A DNA stretch of 23,658 bases from Candidatus Woesearchaeota archaeon (GTDB taxonomy: Archaea > Nanobdellota > Nanobdellia > Woesearchaeales > GW2011-AR4), in NCBI GenBank assembly GCA_016185865.1, contig JACPMU010000070.1, forward strand, positions 1 to 23,658, given 5' to 3'. Below the pieces are notes generated by a model. That model searched no databases, was not told where the DNA came from, and saw nothing but the letters and a program-made list of their open reading frames with translations. The position numbers and the translations under genes were made by a program. Position 1 is the stretch's first letter. Each line of letters begins with the position of its first letter. Shown in pieces: positions 14,711 to 21,988 of this stretch.

Positions 14711-16213
14711 CTAGCTTTTGCCGTAAACAGAGTATCCTGCAAGCAGCTTATTTAGAAAGCCAAAGCATTTCAATCTATCTTCCTCAACCGTTATGCTGTT
14801 GCACGCCATAAAGGCTGGCTCAGCTTCCTGGTAAAAAACCAGCCTGAAAAAAGCCGCACCGGCGTTACATGCATATTTTTTCGCAACATTTGCATCTGAA
14901 AATATTTTATGGCAATCATTGATGAATTCCGATATCACACCGGGCGATAGGGCGCTTGAGCCGTGTCCGACAGTTATTATTGCGCTTGCCGCGAAGCCTA
15001 CCCCATAATAACAGTATTCATCATCAATTTTTTTACAGAAGTTAATGATTTTTTTGACAGGCTCCAGGCTTGTGTTGCCCTGCCACAGCAGCTCCTGGGA
15101 ATAGCCGTATGGAACTCCAATTTTGCATATAAAGTCATGCTCTCCAAATTCAATGCATGACTGGAAGTCAGCGGAAAAATTTTCAAAATTTATGTCATTT
15201 TCAATAAAAAATTTCTCGTGGGCTCCTCCGACAGCGCAAAGATTAGCAGCTCTCGCGTCATCCGTATAATTATAAAGCAGTTTGCACATATGCAATGCTT
15301 CCGAAACATTGCCATAAATTGAAAAAAACCCATGGCCAAATCCATGGTAAAAATTGAGGACGCCGGGATTTGAGTCAATTTCGAATTGTCTGCCGAATTG
15401 CCTAAACTCCTCTTTGCTTAATTTGCCCTTGTTCTTTGTTACGTATCCAATTGCCAGTCCGTGCTGGCATCCATACGTGCAGAACGGGTTATTTCCGCAT
15501 TTCAGGAAGCTTTCCTCAAGGCTGTTCTTTTGAGCAATATTAAAGCCAAGGTCATGCAATAAAAAATGGCAGTCCCAGGAATTTGCACTATTTTTAAGGG
15601 CATAACTCGCCAGTGATATTTCTTCAGGGGTTTTGCCTGCAAAGGCTTCTATAAATTTTTGATAACATGATATCTTCAAATCGCTGCTGAACATTTTGCA
15701 GATTTCTGAATATCCAATCAGTTCTGAGGTCTCAAAATTGCCATTAAAAAAAATGTCCAAGGAACTGCCAATCAGGTTGAATATTTCAGTTTTTTCAGCT
15801 AAATCGGATTCATTGTTGTATAATTGGGCCAATAAATTGATGCTTTTATTTAATTCATTGTATATATGGCTTCTGTATGAATTATCCTTTTTGCCTATAA
15901 TCTTCAAAAATTCCAGATTTTTACCGTAGCTCCGGACTGAGCCATCAAAAGCCTCATGGCTCTCGGCTCCGTATAAATCAACGGCGGATTCCTGCATTCT
16001 TTGAGTAATTCTATTTACGGTTTCTTTATTAAATATGCCGAGGTATAGGCTTATTTTCTTAAAATCAAATTCAAATTTGCCGTTTAGCCCAGCAGAAGTG
16101 GTTACTGGGCTGTATTCTTTATCGTGGGCTGCAGCTATATTAAGATTTGCTATCAATACTATGGCTAAAATGATGGCTGTTTTCTTCGTTTGAAGCAGGT
16201 TCAATTTTGTCAT
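14711..16213 (-). CDS. Secreted His/Cys-rich protein of unknown function (paralogue A)
   Basis: About 500 residues; ATG at 16213, since the longer frame starts with TTG. Signal peptide: KKTAIILAIVLIANLNIAAA. No named family recognised. Ordered His/Cys motifs, from the ATG: CHFLLHDLG (215-223), C-x5-C-x3-C-x-HG (239-252, ending GLAIGY), YHGFGHGFF (289-297), CAVGGAHEKFF (326-336), then CIEFGEHDFIC and YGYSQELLWQG, with more paired cysteines to the end. The next upstream gene has the same motifs at the same spacings. The density of His and Cys in conserved short motifs suggests metal or haem binding or a disulfide-stabilised catalytic site outside the cell; this is inference. It has its own TATA-like box, at about 16236-16245. 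Confidence 0.75.
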   Translation of the reverse strand: MTKLNLLQTKKTAIILAIVLIANLNIAAAHDKEYSPVTTSAGLNGKFEFDFKKISLYLGIFNKETVNRITQRMQESAVDLYGAESHEAFDGSVRSYGKNLEFLKIIGKKDNSYRSHIYNELNKSINLLAQLYNNESDLAEKTEIFNLIGSSLDIFFNGNFETSELIGYSEICKMFSSDLKISCYQKFIEAFAGKTPEEISLASYALKNSANSWDCHFLLHDLGFNIAQKNSLEESFLKCGNNPFCTYGCQHGLAIGYVTKNKGKLSKEEFRQFGRQFEIDSNPGVLNFYHGFGHGFFSIYGNVSEALHMCKLLYNYTDDARAANLCAVGGAHEKFFIENDINFENFSADFQSCIEFGEHDFICKIGVPYGYSQELLWQGNTSLEPVKKIINFCKKIDDEYCYYGVGFAASAIITVGHGSSALSPGVISEFINDCHKIFSDANVAKKYACNAGAAFFRLVFYQEAEPAFMACNSITVEEDRLKCFGFLNKLLAGYSVYGKS

Positions 16214-16233
16214 TTGCAATGATTCTTTGGCAG

Positions 16234-16246
16234 CATTTTAAAAACT
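16234..16246 (-). promoter_or_regulatory. TATA-like promoter of paralogue A
   Basis: GAGAGTTTTTAAAATG on the minus strand, centred about 27 nt before the ATG at 16213; predicts a leaderless mRNA. Confidence 0.45.
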
Positions 16247-16262
16247 CTCGGATAATTATTTT

Positions 16263-17561
16263 CTAATTACTATAGCCAATTTTTGAAAATTCCTGCAAAC
16301 AGTCATTTCTGAATCTTTCCTCAAGCCTGTAGCAAAAATTCAGCTTTGGGCTTAATGATGCGGCATTGTTATAAAAATAGTCCAGGTATAAAAAACATGC
16401 TCTTCGGTTTTCTTCATTGCCTATTGACTTGCAGGAATGATATATATCCGTAAGATTTCTGTTATTGGGGAACAAAAGGGAAAAGAAAACATATCCTAGG
16501 TTGCAATTTATGCTGGAAGAGTTTATATAATCCATTGCCTTAATGCATTCTTTTAATGAGGTGCTCAGATTGGGATTCTGCTTATGCTTTTGGCTTATTA
16601 TGAATACCACACCCGCGCCAACTCCTATTGAGCAAAAATCATCCTTTAGCAGTTTGCAATAGCCATTGACGCGCTTGGCATTTTCAAAATCTGTATCACC
16701 GAGCCACAAATTCTGGTAACTGTAGCCATACCCAAGAAAGCTAATGCACGCATTTTTGTATCTTCCAAATCCGTTGCAACTCCAGTAGTCTTTTAAGAAA
16801 TTTTCAAAAGATTGGCTGCTAATATAAAAGAACCTTTCGTGCAATAACCCAATTACGCAGGCATTCATAAAATCAGGATCTTTTTGCGTCATAATCCTGC
16901 ATTTATCAAGGGCAATGCTATAATTTTCGCTTGATTCGTAGAAATAATGGCCAAACCCGTGCGCAATAAGCTCAGTTTTTATAGGCGCAGAGCTTCTCGT
17001 GGCTTCCAATTCATCTCCACTAACTGTTCCATTTTTCTTTAGCATGTATCCCTGTGCAACTCCGTGCATACAGCCCGATAAGCAATCATCTATCATGCTG
17101 CACATAATAAAACTGTCTGCTAAATTTCTGTGCAGAGTTAAGAATATCCCTATATCATGGTATAAAAAGTGGCATTGCAGCTCATTGAACTGGCTTTTTA
17201 CCGAGTCAGCTGTGGAAATTAGAAGATCCTCCCTATCGCTAGGTATGCTGTATATGAATTTTGAATAGCACCATGGCTTTAAAGTTTTAAAATAACTGCA
17301 AATGCCTAAAAACTTCTCACGATTATGGCCCGCAAACAGATAGTCAGTCAATTTATCTGCTGCATAAAAATTAAAACTTTTTTTAAAGCCTTCAAGTTTT
17401 TCAATTTTCTCTGAAAGGCTTATCGGAGGAGAAAAAGTCCCATTATAAATGCCGCTATGCGAATTTGCCGGTTCGGCATTGTATGCCAGCAATACAAGGC
17501 TGATTAACAGCAGAATACCGCATTTATCTCCTATATTGTTGAAACGGTTGGGAATTAGCAT
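16263..17561 (-). CDS. Secreted His/Cys-rich protein of unknown function (paralogue B)
   Basis: 432 residues with a signal/anchor segment (CGILLLISLVLLAYNAEPANS). It shares with paralogue A: CHFLYHDIG (130-138), C154-x5-C160-x3-C164-x-H166 (SGCMHGVAQGY), AHGFGHYFYE (H201, H205), CVIGLLHERFF (C235, H241), then YGYSYQNLWLGDT and GYCKLLKDDFCSIGVG. The C-to-H spacings inside each motif are identical, so these are the functional core. Outside them identity is low, so the duplication is old. AAAGG precedes the ATG, and the gene follows the TPR gene by 21 nt, so the two are co-transcribed. Function unknown; metal or cofactor binding outside the cell is the best guess. Confidence 0.75.
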   Translation of the reverse strand: MLIPNRFNNIGDKCGILLLISLVLLAYNAEPANSHSGIYNGTFSPPISLSEKIEKLEGFKKSFNFYAADKLTDYLFAGHNREKFLGICSYFKTLKPWCYSKFIYSIPSDREDLLISTADSVKSQFNELQCHFLYHDIGIFLTLHRNLADSFIMCSMIDDCLSGCMHGVAQGYMLKKNGTVSGDELEATRSSAPIKTELIAHGFGHYFYESSENYSIALDKCRIMTQKDPDFMNACVIGLLHERFFYISSQSFENFLKDYWSCNGFGRYKNACISFLGYGYSYQNLWLGDTDFENAKRVNGYCKLLKDDFCSIGVGAGVVFIISQKHKQNPNLSTSLKECIKAMDYINSSSINCNLGYVFFSLLFPNNRNLTDIYHSCKSIGNEENRRACFLYLDYFYNNAASLSPKLNFCYRLEERFRNDCLQEFSKIGYSN

Positions 17562-17582
17562 TTCCTTTATCCAATTAGCAAG

Positions 17583-18311
17583 TTAATTAATTATTCTACT
17601 CAGCTGCAGGGATATATTAAGATAGTTGCTTCCTTTTTCCGCATCTCCTTTTTTAAAATAGCAGTCGCCTAGGGAATGGTAGAAATCGGAATTGCTGGAA
17701 TTAAGGCTGATAGCTATTTTAATTTGATTTATGCCGTTTTCATAATCTCCTTTTCCACAATATGCTTCTCCTAACGCCTTATAGTAAATTGAGTTCGAGA
17801 AGCCGGGCTGATAAACCCTGCCAAGGTGCTCTGCTTTCTTTAACTCTGCTATGGATTCATTATATCTTCCTTGCTTCACAAAGCACCAGCCCTTCCAGGC
17901 ATATCCCCTTAAAGACGTTTCATTGAGCCCTATAGCATAATCAAAATTTTCAATAGCTTTATCATAAATTCCCATATCGCACAGCTTTATGCCGTTTTTT
18001 ATAGCCTTGTCAAAATTTTCGCTGTTGTTTTCGCCATTTTGCTGCAGCAGTACCGCAAAAAAATAGATAAAAACCAGTAAAGTAAAGGCTAAAAATAAGA
18101 AAATAAAGATTCGTTTTGTTTTTTGCTTTTGAATGCGGTCAAAATGATGGACTATATGCATTGGATTGTGGCCTGCCCTCACCAAAGCGTCCTTAATTGA
18201 TTCCTGAGAATATCCTTTTTTTAATTCTTGCTTTATGTACCATATTATTCTTTCATCAGTATGAATTCTATTTTCCTCATTAGAACGGCTTAAGGGCCGG
18301 TTATTATCCAC
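17583..18311 (-). CDS. Membrane-anchored TPR protein with N-terminal helical domain
   Basis: 242 residues. GTG start at 18311, supported by GAGGTG six bases upstream. Residues about 18-60 (ERIIWYIKQELKKGYSQESI ... ALVRAGHN) are a small helical domain with a pattern seen at the N-termini of many DPANN membrane proteins. A transmembrane helix follows (about 69-90), then about four TPRs (YDKAIENFDYAIGLNETSLR, YNESIAELKKAEHLGR, YENGINQIKIAISLNSSNSD). It is first in a unit with paralogue B. The layout (short cytoplasmic domain, helix, TPRs) suggests it presents the repeats to envelope partners, possibly the His/Cys-rich protein. Confidence 0.8.
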   Translation of the reverse strand: MDNNRPLSRSNEENRIHTDERIIWYIKQELKKGYSQESIKDALVRAGHNPMHIVHHFDRIQKQKTKRIFIFLFLAFTLLVFIYFFAVLLQQNGENNSENFDKAIKNGIKLCDMGIYDKAIENFDYAIGLNETSLRGYAWKGWCFVKQGRYNESIAELKKAEHLGRVYQPGFSNSIYYKALGEAYCGKGDYENGINQIKIAISLNSSNSDFYHSLGDCYFKKGDAEKGSNYLNISLQLSRIIN

Positions 18312-18341
18312 AGCTGCACCTCTTTTTTGGAATAGTTTGCA

Positions 18342-18354
18342 AGTTCTTATAAAA
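18342..18354 (-). promoter_or_regulatory. BRE/TATA promoter of the TPR / His-Cys unit
   Basis: TTTTTATAAGAACT on the minus strand, about 35 nt before the GTG at 18311. It is back-to-back with the promoter of the plus-strand M28 gene in the about 100-nt divergent gap. Confidence 0.45.
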
Positions 18355-18385
18355 ATCTTTCTAACAGCTATTTGTTGATAGGAAG

Positions 18386-18396
18386 ATTTTTAAACA
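18386..18396 (+). promoter_or_regulatory. TATA box of the M28 peptidase gene
   Basis: ATTTTTAAACA centred about 26 nt before the ATG at 18417, consistent with a leaderless transcript and with 18417 rather than the TTG at 18372 as the start. Confidence 0.45.
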
Positions 18397-18416
18397 AAGT
18401 TTATTTTTTGGCGCAT

Positions 18417-19196
18417 ATGGCCTATGCACATGGGGAAAGTTATACTGCCCCAAAATCAGAAAGGACAGGAAGAAGGGATTTTATTGTAGGTGGCTTGGCA
18501 GGATTAGTTATTGCCGGTTCTGTTCCAAGTGTTCCCCAAGCTCATGCACAACCACCACAAATATCCCACATGCAGCATGTCCAAAATATGGAAGGCAAAA
18601 CTAATGAGGAAAGGGGAATGTATGTGGTTAATGCACTAAAGTCACTTGGATACGAGCCAAGAATTGAAAGATACTCTTCATGGGGCATAAAAGGCTTTAA
18701 TATAATTTTCGAAACTGGCACAGGCAAGCAAGTCATTGTTTTTACTTCCCACTACGATGCATTTCCTGGCTCCCCTGGCGCTAATGACAATGCTTCCAGT
18801 GTCGCGGTTTCTATTAACGCATACCAAGAACTTGCAAAACAGGATTTAAGCAATGTCAAAGCGAGATTCATAGTTTTCGGCGATGAGGAGAAAGATTTAG
18901 TCGGCTCAAAACAGCATGTCAAGTCAAAAGATAATTTAGAAGGGGTAATTGGAGTGTATAGTATGGAACTGAGCGGCATAGGGGATACCTTGGTAGCCTG
19001 GGATGTCACAAGCAAAAAATTAATGGGCAGCAGAATTATGCAGGTACTCGACAAAGTTGTTCAAAGCCAGGGTCTGGAATTATACAAAAAAATTGATAGA
19101 AGCAGGCTGCCCAATGCCAGGGGGTACCAGTCTAGCGACCACGTGCCTTTTGAAGATAAAGATATAGACGCATTTGGTTTGACAATAATGACGTAA
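18417..19196 (+). CDS. Tat-signal M28-family aminopeptidase, 3' end lost by frameshift
   Basis: Zinc aminopeptidase. From the ATG at 18417 it has a Tat-like signal (TGRRDFIVGGLAGLVIAG ... AHA-Q). The M28 motifs follow: SHYDAFPG (first zinc His), PGANDNASS (bridging Asp), FGDEEKDLVGS (catalytic Glu and zinc Glu), the YSMELSG segment and SSDHVPFED. This frame stops at 19196 (FGLTIMT), before the last zinc-ligand His. That His and the remaining C-terminus (WANYHTEFDKSESLEP ... IREFNRSK) are encoded in the -1 frame down to 19333. As read, the product would be inactive or unstable; a sequence error would restore a normal enzyme. Confidence 0.8.
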   Translation: MAYAHGESYTAPKSERTGRRDFIVGGLAGLVIAGSVPSVPQAHAQPPQISHMQHVQNMEGKTNEERGMYVVNALKSLGYEPRIERYSSWGIKGFNIIFETGTGKQVIVFTSHYDAFPGSPGANDNASSVAVSINAYQELAKQDLSNVKARFIVFGDEEKDLVGSKQHVKSKDNLEGVIGVYSMELSGIGDTLVAWDVTSKKLMGSRIMQVLDKVVQSQGLELYKKIDRSRLPNARGYQSSDHVPFEDKDIDAFGLTIMT

Positions 19197-19333
19197 TTGT
19201 GGAAAGAACATCACCGAGATGGGCTAATTACCATACTGAATTTGATAAATCTGAATCATTAGAACCAAAAGCTATGCAGCTAATGCAAGACGTTGTTATT
19301 GGTGTAATAAGGGAGTTTAATAGGTCAAAATAA
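19189..19333 (+). pseudogene. Displaced C-terminal piece of the M28 peptidase in the -1 frame
   Basis: Reads NDVIVERTSPRWANYHTEFD and on to REFNRSK, ending TAA at 19331-19333. The YHTEFD stretch corresponds to the final zinc-binding His of M28 enzymes. The shift lies at about 19180-19195; there is no long homopolymer there. The rest of the gap to 19438 holds only the promoter of the next gene. Confidence 0.65.
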
Positions 19334-19403
19334 CCAACAAAAAGAGCTTAGTTCTGCAATTGAATGTTTGTTGATTCAAGCATGACTGACAGTCAAATCA
19401 ACC

Positions 19404-19417
19404 GAAACATTTAATAT
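19404..19417 (+). promoter_or_regulatory. BRE/TATA promoter of the Lnt-like gene
   Basis: CGAAACATTTAATA: a BRE-like CGAAA directly before a TATA-like element, about 28 nt before the ATG at 19439, again leaderless. Confidence 0.5.
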
Positions 19418-19438
19418 TCTTTTAAAAAAATTGAATAT

Positions 19439-20869
19439 ATGGTGAAAAAATTATTAAAAAGCCCGGTTTATAAGGAATTAATTTTTATGGTCTTTTATGT
19501 TCTATTTTTTGTCCTGACTTCCTCTTATAGGCTGGATTTCTTAATTTGGCTTGTTAACATTCCGCTGCTGCTATTGGTGTACAACAAGCCCTTAAAAAGG
19601 GCTGCAATGCTGGCTCTGCCGTCCGGCATTTTAGCGGTTGCCATATCCTTTGCATGGGTTGTGAAGTACAGCTGGAGCGCTTACATAGTGTCTATAATAT
19701 TATTTTCAAGCTTTCTTTTTTTATTTGCCGTGCTTTTCAATATATTATCAAAAAAAATTAAAGGCTTGCTGCGGATTTTCACCGCACCTTTCATTTATGC
19801 TGCATTGGTGATTATTTATTCCTTCAGCATAATCAACAGCTACTGGGCAGACTGGTCTATGTTCCATCCCATGATGGCTCCTTTAATCTGGTTTGTCGGC
19901 AGCATCGGAATCACTTTTTTAATAGTCTTGATGCATTCAATTGCTGCGTTTTATGTGATAAATAAAGACAAAAAGGTGCTGGCTACCGGAATTATTCTAG
20001 CTTTGATAATGCTTGGATGTTTTGCCTATAGCCATGCTTCTGAGCCAGCAGGCAAAAAAATAAAAGTTGCGCTATTGCAGGGCAACTTCAATGAAAGCTG
20101 GGGCTGGCGCCATTTAAATGCCAGGGGAATTGTTTTTGATGTTTACAAAAATTTATCAGTTGAAGCCTCAAAAAGCGGCCCGGATATAATAGTATGGCCT
20201 GAATATGCAATAGCAGATGATATGCTGCAGGATAAGAATCTGCTAAGCAGCGCATCAAGCCTTGCTGAAAAAACAAATTCCTATTTGGTTATCGGCTCCT
20301 TAAGATGGCATGACTCATTTTATGAAAAAGAAAGGGCCAGGAACGATATTGCCCTGGTTTTTGCACCTGACGGAAAACTAATTGATATATACAGCTCAAT
20401 AAAGCCAATTCCATTCGAGAAGTGGGTTTTGCCGGGGAATGAAACTAAAATTTTTAATACAAACATTGGAAACTTTGGCATTTCATTGTGCTACGAAGAA
20501 ACCCAGAATATTGCAAAGGATTTTTCCGTGAAAGGCGCAGAATTTTTGATATCCTTGTCAAACGACCAGGTACTGGAGCATACAGCTGGTTTTTATTTAA
20601 TAAGCTTGTATCCGAATTTAAGGGCTGCTGAAAACGGAAAATACCTGATAAGGGCAACAAACACGGGCATAACAAAAATTGTCAATCCTTATGGCAAGAC
20701 AGAAGCGCAATTGCAGCCATACACAAGGGGCATTTTGATTGGGGATATTTATTTAAATGATAAAACTGCTTTTTACACCAAATATGGGAATTTGGTTTTG
20801 TATATTGTGCTGCTAATGCTGGGATTTTTATTTCTAAAGGAAATATTAAAAAACAGGAAAACTGCCTAG
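19439..20869 (+). CDS. lnt: Apolipoprotein N-acyltransferase-like protein (CN-hydrolase domain)
   Basis: 476 residues. About six N-terminal membrane helices (15-190), a carbon-nitrogen hydrolase domain (about 207-440) and one C-terminal helix (450-467): the Lnt architecture, with the catalytic domain outside the membrane. The triad is present: Glu255 (IIVWPEYA), Lys322 (SSIKPIPFEKW) and Cys351 (ISLCYEE); the Cys-Tyr-Glu order matches bacterial Lnt. Lnt acylates the N-terminal cysteine of lipoproteins using phospholipid. In an archaeon the acyl donor is unclear, so the reaction may differ. The lipobox protein at 12490-13497 is a possible substrate. Other CN-hydrolase membrane fusions are possible but less likely. 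The stop codon overlaps the rps7 tail copy by 3 nt. Confidence 0.85.
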   Translation: MVKKLLKSPVYKELIFMVFYVLFFVLTSSYRLDFLIWLVNIPLLLLVYNKPLKRAAMLALPSGILAVAISFAWVVKYSWSAYIVSIILFSSFLFLFAVLFNILSKKIKGLLRIFTAPFIYAALVIIYSFSIINSYWADWSMFHPMMAPLIWFVGSIGITFLIVLMHSIAAFYVINKDKKVLATGIILALIMLGCFAYSHASEPAGKKIKVALLQGNFNESWGWRHLNARGIVFDVYKNLSVEASKSGPDIIVWPEYAIADDMLQDKNLLSSASSLAEKTNSYLVIGSLRWHDSFYEKERARNDIALVFAPDGKLIDIYSSIKPIPFEKWVLPGNETKIFNTNIGNFGISLCYEETQNIAKDFSVKGAEFLISLSNDQVLEHTAGFYLISLYPNLRAAENGKYLIRATNTGITKIVNPYGKTEAQLQPYTRGILIGDIYLNDKTAFYTKYGNLVLYIVLLMLGFLFLKEILKNRKTA

Positions 20870-20933
20870 AACTGTCTGACTGCCTCTCTGTCTCAAGCTT
20901 TTTCGCTATTGCGTTGGAAGCGCTGCCCAGTCT
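20865..20933 (-). repeat. Copy of the last 23 codons of rps7 (candidate att-like direct repeat, distal copy)
   Basis: Read on the minus strand it encodes RLGSASNAIAKKLETERQ then SDSSR; the true uS7 ends RMSSASNAIAKKMEIERQ then SDSSR. 19 of 23 residues and, by my count, 51 of 69 bases match, most base changes being silent or conservative, so this copy spent time under selection as a uS7 end. It overlaps the lnt stop codon. It lacks a stop at the homologous position (continues RQFSC) and has no rps7 body upstream. Confidence 0.8.
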
Positions 20934-20956
20934 GCAAATGCCGCTTTGGGCCAAAA

Positions 20957-20966
20957 GGCTTAAATA
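20957..20966 (+). promoter_or_regulatory. BRE/TATA promoter of the nucleotidyltransferase gene
   Basis: AAAAGGCTTAAATACA, with TATA CTTAAATA about 28 nt before the ATG at 20990. The palindrome described next lies between it and the start codon. Confidence 0.55.
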
Positions 20967-20971
20967 CAAGC

Positions 20972-20989
20972 TGTATATATGTATATACA
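20972..20989. promoter_or_regulatory. Near-perfect palindrome touching the start codon, candidate operator
   Basis: TGTATATA-TG-TATATACA: 8-bp arms with a 2-nt centre, filling the space between the TATA box and the ATG. A protein bound here would cover the transcription start, as expected for autoregulation by an AbrB-like or toxin-antitoxin-type product. Confidence 0.5.
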
Positions 20990-21766
20990 ATGATAGAAAC
21001 CAAGACAGTGCAGAGGTTTGGAAACAGCGGCCATGTGGTGCTTCCGAAGATATATGTAGGCAAAAGAATCAGGTTTGTATTAGGGCCCAAGCCCTTTGAA
21101 GATATAAAATTTGAAGTATTGGGGATTTTAAGGCAATACCTGGAGAATATACTGGGCATCTATTTGTATGGCTCTTATGCCAGGAATGAGCAGGCTATAG
21201 ATTCAGATGTGGACATTTTGGTGGTTACAGGCACAAAATTAAAAATAATTGAAAAAATAAACAATTTTTCGATTGTTTCCGCAACGATAACGGAGCTTGA
21301 AAGCATCCTGGATAATAATGCAATCCTGCTGCTTCCCATACTGAAAGAGGCAAAAACAATAATCAACCCAAGCTTGCTGGAAAAATACAAAAAAAATAAA
21401 TTTACAAGTAAAAATACCAGGCCATTTATAGATAATACAGATTATGCTTTAAAGCTTAATGAAAAGGGATTAAGCTTAAATTTTGAAACAGGAAGCCTTG
21501 TTTATTCTTTAATTCTTAGAACAAGGGGGTTGCTGATGATAAAGCTTATCTCAAATAATAAGCTGTACTCCAAAGCGTCATTGTTCTCTTGCCTAAGGAG
21601 CTATGGATTTTCACAAAGCAAAGTTGAGGAATTTTACAGAATCTACAGCAAGGAAAGGGATGGCATAAGGGTGATTGAAAGCAGGATAGTGACAAAAAAA
21701 GATATTTTAAAATTATTGTCCGCAGCAGAAGATTTATTAAAAGAAATAAGAAGCGCATTGGCATGA
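20990..21766 (+). CDS. AbrB-like/nucleotidyltransferase (MNT-type) fusion protein
   Basis: 258 residues from the ATG at 20990; the frame is open back to 20909, but the TATA box and palindrome lie inside that stretch. Residues 1-32 (TKTVQRFGNSGHVVLPKIYVGKRIRF) resemble the short AbrB-like/DUF2080 proteins seen with archaeal transposons. Residues about 55-130 are a minimal nucleotidyltransferase: GSYARNEQAIDSDVDILVV, i.e. GS then D73-x-D75. The C-terminal about 120 residues are helical (SLVYSLILRTRGLLMIKL, FYRIYSKERDGIRVI) and could be a HEPN-like or substrate-binding domain; no R-x4-6-H motif is seen. It may be an AMPylating antitoxin-like enzyme. It is coupled to the next gene by ATGA. Confidence 0.75.
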   Translation: MIETKTVQRFGNSGHVVLPKIYVGKRIRFVLGPKPFEDIKFEVLGILRQYLENILGIYLYGSYARNEQAIDSDVDILVVTGTKLKIIEKINNFSIVSATITELESILDNNAILLLPILKEAKTIINPSLLEKYKKNKFTSKNTRPFIDNTDYALKLNEKGLSLNFETGSLVYSLILRTRGLLMIKLISNNKLYSKASLFSCLRSYGFSQSKVEEFYRIYSKERDGIRVIESRIVTKKDILKLLSAAEDLLKEIRSALA

Positions 21767-21978
21767 GCAAAAGAAAATTTAAAAAAGGCATTAAAAGCAT
21801 ACAAAAAGAGATTGATGTCCATAAAAGTGTAAAGCTGGAAAAGGCATTGGAAGAGGGAAACATTGAACTTGCTGGATACTATGAGAAAGAGATTAAAAGG
21901 CTGGAAGAGCAGCTGTTGGAAAAACAGCAAAAATTACTGCCCAGAAGCAATAGGTTAAAAATTAAGAAATATTCATAA
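21763..21978 (+). CDS. Small charged helical protein, partner of the nucleotidyltransferase
   Basis: 71 residues, almost all helix, Lys/Glu-rich (MSKRKFKKGIKSIQKEIDVH ... YYEKEIKRLEEQLLEKQQKL), ending with a basic tail (RLKIKKYS). Its ATG overlaps the upstream stop (ATGA at 21763-21766), the classic sign of coupling. Short coiled-coil partners of this kind occur in two-gene toxin-antitoxin-like units, but no family is recognised. Together with the upstream gene it fills the module between the two rps7-tail repeats. Confidence 0.65.
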   Translation: MSKRKFKKGIKSIQKEIDVHKSVKLEKALEEGNIELAGYYEKEIKRLEEQLLEKQQKLLPRSNRLKIKKYS

Positions 21979-21988
21979 AAATATTTAA

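Noticed and set aside
20909..20989. Upstream 27-codon extension of the nucleotidyltransferase with a CPVCKCRFG zinc-ribbon-like start
   Set aside because: The BRE/TATA box and the palindrome lie inside this stretch and part of it is the rps7-tail repeat read in another frame, so the ATG at 20990 is favoured.
20682..20990. 102-codon minus-strand frame ending with a uS7-like stretch, as a possible gene
   Set aside because: Only about 23 codons resemble uS7; the rest is antisense to lnt. It is better explained as an orphan repeat than as a gene.
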